Source: JANXYY01 sp035530875
Lineage (GTDB): Bacteria; Actinomycetota; Actinomycetes; Nanopelagicales; Nanopelagicaceae
DNA: 30,589 nucleotides
Direction of reading: 5' to 3'
NCBI GenBank assembly: GCA_035530875.1
Contig: DATKUB010000015.1
Span: 1 to 30,589 of the forward strand
In this document: in pieces, positions 8,148 to 15,700 of the stretch
Position numbering within the stretch: position 1 is the first letter of the stretch
Layout: each line of letters starts with the position of its first letter
Notes under the pieces: generated by a model
Databases searched by the model: none
Seen by the model: the letters and a program-made list of their open reading frames with translations, nothing else
Told to the model about the DNA's origin: nothing
Program-made: the position numbers and the translations under genes

Positions 8148-8602
8148 ACAACCGAGACCAGGGCACGCTAAGCGAGAACACTGGCACTCCAGGCATGATG
8201 GGTCCTGAAGACCGCCGAAAGCACCTTGAGTTTGTGCAGGGCGTAATAGCGAGGCTCGCGCAATCTTCGGCCACTGCAAAGGGGTGGAGTCTCACGATCG
8301 TTGGCGCCGACTTTGGTTTCGCAGCCTTTCGCCAACAGTGGTATCTGCTCTCCGTCGGCGTCGTGATCATCGTCTGGTTCTCATTTCTCGACATGTATTA
8401 CCTGCATCAGGAACGGCTCTTTCGAGACCTTTACAATGCTGTTCGCTTGAACCAAGTCGATGCATTTAACATGGACATTTCCTCGTACCGAGAGCCTAAG
8501 AAGTGGTTTGACGCCTATATGTCTATTTCCGTGTTCTGGTTCTACATCCCGCTCATACTGGCTGGCTGCATAGTCATGGGTGTAACGCTCGCGAGCACAT
8601 GA
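8144..8602 (+). CDS. Small multi-pass membrane protein, third gene of the TIR operon
   Basis: A 152-aa protein whose ATG at 8144 overlaps the HIT stop (ATGA). After a soluble segment with PEDRRKHLEFVQGVIARLAQ come hydrophobic stretches at about residues 45-62, 65-88 (YLLSVGVVIIVWFSFLDMYY) and 125-150 (FWFYIPLILAGCIVMGVTLA), with YLHQERLFRDLY on the polar side between. From memory, a small membrane family with this RRKHLEF...YYL.QERLFR.LY layout tends to occur near TIR-like genes. It would suit a membrane-acting effector gated by a TIR-derived signal. It has no macro or other obvious ligand-binding domain. A GTCGAG-TGA-CTCGAC hairpin (8610-8624) follows the stop but has no T tract. Confidence 0.85.
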   Translation: MNNRDQGTLSENTGTPGMMGPEDRRKHLEFVQGVIARLAQSSATAKGWSLTIVGADFGFAAFRQQWYLLSVGVVIIVWFSFLDMYYLHQERLFRDLYNAVRLNQVDAFNMDISSYREPKKWFDAYMSISVFWFYIPLILAGCIVMGVTLAST

Positions 8603-8661
8603 AATCGGCGTCGAGTGACTCGACCATTCACGTGGGGACAAGGCGATATGTGTCGCTTCTC

Positions 8662-8679
8662 AAAAAAGCCACTCTTGGC
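8662..8679 (-). terminator. Short intrinsic terminator after the 8682-8993 gene
   Basis: Read on the minus strand, just past the TAG at 8682-8684, GCCA-AGAG-TGGC is followed directly by six T. The stem is only four pairs, possibly extended, but its position right after the gene and the T run support it. It would end the minus-strand transcript before the convergent TIR operon. Confidence 0.5.
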
Positions 8680-8681
8680 GG

Positions 8682-8993
8682 CTACTCGACCGCTTGAGTC
8701 TTACGCACCACAATCCATCCTTCATCCCGGCTATGTACCCACGCGATGACCTGATCATTGATCTTGGCATTGATCCCGACCCATACGTGAGTGAGCCAAT
8801 TTGGGACCATCGGCGAACCTGTTGGCGGCTCGTCCGGATTGAAACTCACGCGAAACTGAAGGGCTGCAGGGGTACCGTTCTCTATCCAGAGGAAAACGTG
8901 CTTTTCTCTAGCATCCGAGGTCACCAGCGATCCCAGATGTCTTACGAGTCGTAGACGTCCCAGTTGGTCTTGGGCGATACAGACAAACGACAC
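8682..8993 (-). CDS. Small protein with a PTGSP / VWVG domain (103 aa)
   Basis: I do not recognise the family. The C-terminal half contains LQFRVSFNPD, PTGSP and LTHVWVG, and clearly matches a truncated copy at 20691-20846 (about 15 identities in 24 positions), which shows that this reading frame is under protein-level constraint. I chose the GTG at 8993, 50 bases after the stop of the GmrSD-type gene; a GTG/ATG further upstream (up to 9113) would overlap that gene. The protein looks soluble and rich in beta strands. It is the last gene of the minus-strand run and is followed by a short terminator. A small accessory protein of the neighbouring restriction gene is possible. Confidence 0.6.
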   Translation of the reverse strand: MSFVCIAQDQLGRLRLVRHLGSLVTSDAREKHVFLWIENGTPAALQFRVSFNPDEPPTGSPMVPNWLTHVWVGINAKINDQVIAWVHSRDEGWIVVRKTQAVE

Positions 8994-9043
8994 CTGAAGC
9001 AAGCCCCCGCGTATCTCGGAACGATCATGTACGACGCCATGCT

Positions 9044-10924
9044 TTACTTCGCTGTGGCCGGCTGATCGACCCCTGCACCTGAGGCATCCGTCTGCATTCT
9101 GGTCGGGCTCCACACGAGTTCGGCCAGTTGCGTGTACAGCGTCTGCCGGACGTCCAGGTCAGCCTTCTTGAACTCTGCGTGCGCCCTGAACGGGAGGCCG
9201 GTCTTCTCGATGAAGCGCAGGAAACCTGGGTTGTGCTCGTAGGCTGCGGGGTTGAGGCTCCCTGCAAGAAGGTTCTGGCTCAGGTAGTTCGGTACCTTCT
9301 CGGCATACTCCATGTCGCCGAAGCTGGCGTTGAAACTCTTCGGCAGGAGCAGTAGGTCTCCGACGCGGTTGCGATACTCGGCGAAATCATTAGGGTGCAC
9401 AAACTCGTCGGCGTGGAACTCCGCGTGGTCGGCCCAGATGTGTTCGATCTCGTAGCCGTCCTTTCCGCCACGCTTTGCGTACTCCATGTAATGCGACGCA
9501 TAGCCGGATTGGACCTCGACATACGCCGTGATTCGGGCGAGAATGCGGTGCAGCGTACGGCCGTTCATCCCGTGCAGCTTGAAAACGCCATTGGTCGAAA
9601 AACTCGGTTCTTCGGCCAGCTTCTTCGTCAGGATCTTCGTGAGCTCGTCGACACTCTTTCCACGGATGTCCTTCATCACAACGAACATCGCGTACTGCAT
9701 CGACGAGTAGTCCACTGCGCGGTAGTTCCAGATACGGCGGTTGATCAAGATGTCCAAGTAAGAAGCGGTGACCTTGATCTTGCGCAGGATGGTCTCCTCC
9801 GGGTCTGAGATCAAGACTGGGGCGAGCAGTACCGGGTACTGCAAAGTGAAGTTCTGTTCGGCGTTGTAGTAGAGGCATTCCAGCCCATCGGTCAGCGTAT
9901 TGGCCGCTCCGCGCAGCCTCTCGTACCACTTGCTGTAGAAGACGAAGTCGCGCTCGATGAACCCAAGGAAGTCGCCGCTCTTCACGAGCCCAATCATCTT
10001 CTCATGATCACGCACCCAGCGATGGAACTCCGTACCGATGAGGTCGAAATCCCGCGGCGCGGCGTTGCGCTTGCGCTCACGAATCGACTCGGCGTACTGA
10101 CTTCGCAACCAAGACTTGATGCCGTCGGCTTCCTCGTCCTTGCCCAGTTCCATCAAGGCGGCGACGCGTTGCTTCCAGACCGCATTGGCGTGATTACGCT
10201 CTGCCGTGTCGGTGATGCTGGCGAGTAGGTAGCCCTTCAACATATCGGCGGGCGTAAGAGAGAGTCCCCGATCGTTCATCGTTTCGAAGATGGTGTAAGC
10301 ATCGCCGTCGGAGTAGGCAGTGATCTCCACCAAGTGCACGTTCTCGATAAGCCAGTCTGAGAAGAAGGGCAGCGCATCACCAAGCAGGTCATCAGGGAAC
10401 GCGTCGCCCAAGTCTGCATACCTGGCCAGAATGTTCGTTATCGACTCCAGCTCTTCCGAGACGATGTACTCCTCGCCCATGTACAGCGAATTCATGCAGG
10501 CGTTGCGCTCGGCAATGTTGAGGTTGAAGGAGGGCTTGCCGAAGGTCAGCGAGAAGATGAGGTCGGAGAGTTGACCCTTCTGAGCGTCGTCGGATAAGTG
10601 GTGCCTGATGAAGATCAACAACAGCGTTAGCGTGGTCAGCCGCTGTTGGCCGTCGATGATGAACTTCTCACCATCCTTGTCGGAGATGATGATCGAGCCC
10701 AAGAAATAGTGCCCGTAATCCTTGACGGCACCTCGTTCGTGGGTAGGTTCATAGTTCTCCTCGAACTTCTGGGACAGGTCGTCGATAAGCTCTAGCAGTT
10801 GCTTCTTCTGCCATTTGTACTCTCGCTGGTAGTAGTCGATTGAGTACTTCCTGTTAGCCAGAAGCTCTCGGACTGTCTTCCCCTTGCCATCAATTTCCCT
10901 AGACTGTTGCAGTTCGTTGGCCAC
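9044..10924 (-). CDS. DUF262-DUF1524 protein, GmrSD-type (type IV restriction-like)
   Basis: A 626-aa protein combining both halves of the GmrS/GmrD architecture. The N-terminal DUF262 domain has the signature IDGQQRLTTL (residues 90-99), a ParB-like nucleotide-dependent fold, and DRGLSLTPADMLK further on. The C-terminal DUF1524 domain has the HNH-type core YEIEHIWADH near residue 495, followed by NRVGDLLLLP. Such enzymes cleave glucosylated or otherwise modified phage DNA, using NTP hydrolysis for control. The start is GTG at 10924 with GGGAGA seven bases upstream. A good promoter-like sequence lies about 100 bases before it. The full pair of motifs is present, so it should be active. BrxU-like enzymes share the architecture; I cannot tell which modification it recognises. 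Confidence 0.92.
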   Translation of the reverse strand: MANELQQSREIDGKGKTVRELLANRKYSIDYYQREYKWQKKQLLELIDDLSQKFEENYEPTHERGAVKDYGHYFLGSIIISDKDGEKFIIDGQQRLTTLTLLLIFIRHHLSDDAQKGQLSDLIFSLTFGKPSFNLNIAERNACMNSLYMGEEYIVSEELESITNILARYADLGDAFPDDLLGDALPFFSDWLIENVHLVEITAYSDGDAYTIFETMNDRGLSLTPADMLKGYLLASITDTAERNHANAVWKQRVAALMELGKDEEADGIKSWLRSQYAESIRERKRNAAPRDFDLIGTEFHRWVRDHEKMIGLVKSGDFLGFIERDFVFYSKWYERLRGAANTLTDGLECLYYNAEQNFTLQYPVLLAPVLISDPEETILRKIKVTASYLDILINRRIWNYRAVDYSSMQYAMFVVMKDIRGKSVDELTKILTKKLAEEPSFSTNGVFKLHGMNGRTLHRILARITAYVEVQSGYASHYMEYAKRGGKDGYEIEHIWADHAEFHADEFVHPNDFAEYRNRVGDLLLLPKSFNASFGDMEYAEKVPNYLSQNLLAGSLNPAAYEHNPGFLRFIEKTGLPFRAHAEFKKADLDVRQTLYTQLAELVWSPTRMQTDASGAGVDQPATAK

Positions 10925-11034
10925 AGCTCAATCTCCCTTGACGCGTAGATCCTGAAGCGTGGCAACTGGCCATATTGATCCCTACATTGTCCGTCCGAAC
11001 TCCATTTGGAACTACTCCTAGAAACAACCATCAT

Positions 11035-11063
11035 ATTTTATTTTGTCGGAAAATCCGATGCAA
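11035..11063 (-). promoter_or_regulatory. Promoter of the GmrSD-type gene
   Basis: On the minus strand TTGCAT (11058-11063) and TAAAAT (11035-11040) are spaced by exactly 17 bases. The spacer holds TCGGA-TTT-TCCGA, a small inverted repeat that could be an operator. A start near 11028 would leave a leader of about 100 bases. Confidence 0.5.
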
Positions 11064-11152
11064 TCACCTGGAAATCTGATCGCAACCTCAAGTCAAGCCA
11101 ACCTTCGGCACTCCCATCCGTGTATAGATAACCGATCATGCATGAATGCTCC

Positions 11153-12106
11153 CTAAAGCGTGAAAGTGCCACTTTTGGTCAAGTCCGCCTGCCACATGAA
11201 AGGTCTTGCCGCCTCCCAGACACTACGAGCTGGGTAGAGCAAGATCTGCGACTTGGCAGACAACGCGTTTATGACAATCGCCAACTCCCACAGTGGGTTC
11301 TCTCTTGCCTTCCTTGACTCATTCCGGGTAAGAAATACTTTGGGGGAATTTCCAGAAACTCCCTTTACTTCGATATGGCGGATGTTTTTGTCCTTTTTTG
11401 AAGTGGCGGTTAAATCCCAACCGAGTTTTCTTGCCGATACATCTTCGACGAGATAACCCTTTGCCTCATAATGGGCCGCAACAAGTGCCATTGCTCTGCC
11501 TTCAACGATTGCGTTCGTTACTGCTGAACCAAAACCAGCCCCGTGATCCCCGATACAAATTGATTTTTCAGGACCTTCCGGCGTAGGAGGACTTTTCTTG
11601 ATCAATCGTTGAAGCGACGCATACTCCTTTTTGGTTAAAAAGCTCGGATTAGAACCTTGGGGCTGCTTGAAGACTTCGGCGTTTCGCAAGATTGGATCCG
11701 TCGCGAGGATCATTCGATCCAGCGGTTTCGGTAGAAGGTCTACAGCCAACGGCACCCAGTAGGTTGCGGCCTGACCTTTCTTAACATCCTTCCAAAACCC
11801 TTTCTTAACCTCCTCCCTACTCATCCGCACGCCCCATTGCGCACTCCCAACAACCTGACCGACCCCCCAAATTCCCGGAAGAGCTTTTGCACCTTGGGTC
11901 GGACCCGACACCCAAACAATCGCGGGCTGCCCTGCGGCTAGCAGTTTCGATCGGTAATTATCAACGATCGTCCAATCATCAATCCGATCATTCCCATCCT
12001 CGATCCATGCCAAAATATCCCATACCTCTGGATTGCACTTGAATACCCACGCTCCCAAAGTTTCCAGAGAAACCAAGTCACCAGTTAGCTTTGAGCCCTG
12101 TGCCAT
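11153..12106 (-). CDS. EVE-domain and DUF3883 fusion protein
   Basis: A 317-aa protein with two parts. Residues about 12-150 look like an EVE (PUA-like) domain: WVFKCNPEVWD, then IVWVSGPTQGAKALPGIWGVGQV, the fold that binds modified cytosine bases in DNA. Residues about 205-300 are a DUF3883 domain, a PD-(D/E)XK-like fold with AAHYEAKGYLVEDVS, GWDLTA and RHIEVKG giving the acidic and lysine residues. The combination fits a modification-dependent nuclease or DNA-recognition protein. The start is ATG at 12106 with a G-rich site before it. It lies between the GIY-YIG gene (74 bases upstream) and the GmrSD-type gene (own promoter, 228 bases downstream). No motor partner such as McrB is adjacent. 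Confidence 0.85.
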   Translation of the reverse strand: MAQGSKLTGDLVSLETLGAWVFKCNPEVWDILAWIEDGNDRIDDWTIVDNYRSKLLAAGQPAIVWVSGPTQGAKALPGIWGVGQVVGSAQWGVRMSREEVKKGFWKDVKKGQAATYWVPLAVDLLPKPLDRMILATDPILRNAEVFKQPQGSNPSFLTKKEYASLQRLIKKSPPTPEGPEKSICIGDHGAGFGSAVTNAIVEGRAMALVAAHYEAKGYLVEDVSARKLGWDLTATSKKDKNIRHIEVKGVSGNSPKVFLTRNESRKARENPLWELAIVINALSAKSQILLYPARSVWEAARPFMWQADLTKSGTFTL

Positions 12107-12180
12107 CTAGCCCTACCCTCCCTGTTTTTGGTTGACAACATACCTACCTGATTCAAGTTTCACTTAGACTGAATCTGGCA

Positions 12181-12645
12181 TCAATAATTAACGTTCCAGG
12201 GAGGTAATTTCGCCCCGATAATGCCCTTCTTTATAGACACAGGATCCTGCGTAGGGAAGATCCAAAGTGACATTTGCTTCCCTGACTGCAGCTCAACCAG
12301 AATTGAATGGTTGACCCTGCAGAATGTTGGTTCTCCCCCCTTGAAGCACGCACTCGGCGATATGGAGGTGAATCCTGCTGCCTTGCCCCACCTCTTTGCG
12401 AATGAATCCTTGGTAGCGCCCACAAACATGACGTCCTGGGCATTCCTTAGGACGGCATAAACGCCTATCTCGTCGGGTACATCCCCTAAACTCAGAGTGG
12501 CAAATGGTCCGCTGCCCGATGCGTGGAGAGGGCGATCGTCCTTGTAATATTTTTCTTTAGGGGCCCAAGTCAGGATTTGACCATTACCATCGCGCTCAGC
12601 ATCGATTTTTGAGCCAAAACTGAATTTGTAACCCTGTATATCCAC
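12181..12645 (-). CDS. GIY-YIG-like nuclease (154 aa)
   Basis: Residues 59-87 read EIGVYAVLRN...VMFVGATKDSFAKRW, a GIY-YIG core with GVY and FVG in place of GIY and YIG, followed by the conserved arginine (KRW). The C-terminus LPPWN resembles the end of Eco29kI-like GIY-YIG proteins. These act as single-domain endonucleases. The start is GTG at 12645, which immediately follows an in-frame TAG and has no ribosome binding site, so it may be leaderless or translated by an uncertain route; no better in-frame start is seen. It lies 75 bases downstream of the large helicase gene and may be co-transcribed with it. No methyltransferase accompanies it. Confidence 0.7.
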   Translation of the reverse strand: MDIQGYKFSFGSKIDAERDGNGQILTWAPKEKYYKDDRPLHASGSGPFATLSLGDVPDEIGVYAVLRNAQDVMFVGATKDSFAKRWGKAAGFTSISPSACFKGGEPTFCRVNHSILVELQSGKQMSLWIFPTQDPVSIKKGIIGAKLPPWNVNY

Positions 12646-12720
12646 CTATAAATGATGGCATTCAAGCAGGTAGGAGAACAGGATTTCGGTCAGCTTCTTC
12701 GCCTACTTCTGCATGTCCTT

Positions 12721-15700
12721 TCAGCCTTCTTGCTCAAATACGGATACAAGAGCGTCGCCTGCCCATTGAATCCATCCCCAATCTAGAGTTGCCTCAAGAG
12801 ATTGCTCAAGTCGGGATTGAATCTCTGATCCGGTTCTCGACCAGCCAAAAAGACGGGAGATCGCTGTAAACAGCTCTCCGTCCGTAATGGCACGGGCGTC
12901 ACGAACAAGCAGATCCATCGCAATAGCCAACTCTTCTCGGTCCACTTGGTTGACACTGCGTTGCTGATTTCCCGAAACTCGGACAAGAATTTCTTGGTCC
13001 GCCAACCCATAGAAGCCATCTGCTCGCGCCACAACCGCTGCGCCCTTGAGCGCTCTCTCCCAAACTTGGCGAATAGCAGCCCCTATTCGACCGATATCCC
13101 ACGCCTCGCGCAACCTCTCTTCAAGGATTGAAACGTGCACGGGGCCTTCTATGGCGACAACCTCTTCAATGAGTTTGCGCATGTACGGAAGGGCCGATGC
13201 CTCTCCTGCCCCCAGACGGCTAGGGAGTGCTGTCACCTCGGCGACGACCCTGTATTCATCGACCCATTCTGGAGTATCCGGAATATCGTCGATCTCTCGT
13301 TCGACCAATGTGGGGGTGACCACAGAGCCGACGAGGCCGATCCACGCGTCCTCACGTGACATTGCCATTTCAATCGCCTTTTTCAAGCGGTTCTTCTCTT
13401 CACTTTGATGGCGGTACCAGGATGTTCCCCAGATTCGATGAAGTTTCCAGCCAAGACCCTCCAACACTTGTTGACGAAGGCGATCTCGATCACGCGCAAC
13501 TTGCGATGAGTGATAGGCGTACCCGTCGCATTCGACTCCAAGTACGAAGATCCCAGGACGTTCAGGATGTTCTATGCCGAGGTCGATGCGATACCCCGCA
13601 GTTCCAACCTGGGCACGCACTTTGTACCCCCAACTTTGTAATACGTGCAGCACCGAATCTTCAAAAGGAGACTCGGTTTCGCCCCCATTCGTTTGATATT
13701 CGATATCGAGAATCTTTGGTCCGTGCTCTGCGTAGGCGAGATATTGCTGGAAAAAACGAACCTCTTCTGTCCCGGGGTTGGCGATGTCGCTGGCGGAGAT
13801 CGTGGAGACTACCTCAACTCTGTAAAGGGCTCTGGTGATTGCGACATTGAGTCGTCGCCACCCTTTGGTTTTATTGACCGGTCCAAAATTGTTCGTCATC
13901 TTGCCGTTTATATCTTTCCCATATCCAATAGAGAAAATGATGACGTCGCGCTCATCGCCTTGCACTGATTCGAGGCTTTTAATGAAGAAGCCGTGCAGGC
14001 GATTTGACGCGAAGTGGCCTTCAAGGTCCGGGCGCCTAGCTCGAAGAACATCGATTTCATGTTCGACCGCTTTGCGTTGGTCATCGGAAAATGTTACGAC
14101 GCCGAGCGAGCGATTTGGTCTGGTGTCGAAGTGATGTTCGACCCGACCGGCAACGCTGCGGGCCTCCTCCGGATTGTCTTTAGTGGTGCCGCGTCCATAA
14201 GTGCCTGAGACTTTGAAAAATGCGACTCCGAGTTCATCTGACTCTTGTCTCGCGCTAGGGAACGTGAAGAGTTTTCCATTATAGAAACTTCTATTTGAAA
14301 ATGTTATGAGGTCTTCATGGCGGCTGCGATAGTGCCATAGCAGTGATCGGGAAGGCATTGCTCTCTTGGCGATATCAAGTATCGACTCAAAGTCTGCTGC
14401 GTCATTGTCATCCTCTGTCGCCTCATCATCCCCGTCACTACGATCCCAATAATTGGAGGGTGGTAATTGGCGATCGTCACCCGCAATGATGACTGAATTA
14501 CCACGGTAAATGCAGTTGATCGCATCGGAGGGTCGAACTTGGGATGCTTCATCAAAAATAACGACATCAAATTTCATGCTGGAAGGTAGGAATTGCGAAA
14601 CAGAAAGAGGGCTCATCATGAAAACAGGTTTGATGGCCTGCGCCACGCCTTCGGTACGGCTCAACAGGTCACGTATTGGCAGATGGCGTTTTTTCTTTAT
14701 TGCCTGGCTCCTAATGACACCAGATTGCCCAAGATTCGTTTGAGGTCGTAAGAGATTTGCGCTTTCAATTATTGGCGAAACAGCGTGACTTATCAGACTG
14801 CTATCAAGTGCGCGATATTCGGCAACGATCGAATCTTTGTCATAGGAGCGAACTTTGGCCAACGCAGGGTCGTTCGCCAGAATCGAGTCTGCCCACGCTC
14901 GGAGAAGGCTTTTGACTAGCACCGTCTCAACAATGTTGGCCTCAATGCCCTCGCTTATGCAAAATTGAATCGCTGCATCAAGTCCTAGCCTTTCACAACT
15001 AGTGATGATCTCATTGAAGTCAAGCCACTCTTGTTGACCCGCAGAATCCGCTGCTAGAACATTCATGAAGTCTCTAGCGTCATCGAAGTGCTCTAATTCT
15101 TCCCTGGTTCCTGCCGCAAATTCATCGTCAAAGAGGCCAACAATCTGATCTACGCTCTCGCTGAAGTAACTCGCCGCTTCTTGAACCGTGTCGGCAGATT
15201 CAATATCCGCGCTTAGTACCAAACTAACTTGGGTCGGAGACAATGCCCCATTCGCAGTCCCGCGCAGTTTCGTCGCGAAATCATGGGCCTGATGGAGTTT
15301 GGAGATATCCGACTCCAAGCCCCCATAGAAAGCACCGAGTTCAGTTACGAATTCTCTCTCGCAAGACTTAAGTTCCTCTTCTGCCATCATCTTTTCTCGA
15401 TAAGCCTGGCTGATCTCTTGTAAGACTCCCACTGTCGGTTCGACGTCTGTTCTCAGATTAGGTCTGATCGCAGAGAGCGCTCCAGAACAACGAGTTGCCC
15501 AGCTGATCAATTCTCTTAGAGCGATCGCTAATTCTGGAGCGCTCTCATGTCTCAGTGCTTCACTGAACTGAGGGAAACTCGGTAAATCAATTGTGAGCGC
15601 AGAAACAAACTCATGAACCTCAGGAAGAATTTCATCTCGGATGAGCGGTGAGATCTCATCATCACCGGTCAATAATTTGGTTTGTGCCCGCGTAAGTGCA

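Noticed and set aside
5631..8602. Calling the SIR2 and TIR genes a standard type I Thoeris system
   Set aside because: The SIR2 protein has no SLOG domain, the genes are divergent, and extra HIT and membrane genes are present.
9044..9113. Longer start for the small PTGSP-domain gene
   Set aside because: It would overlap the GmrSD-type coding region by 70 bases; the GTG at 8993 fits better.
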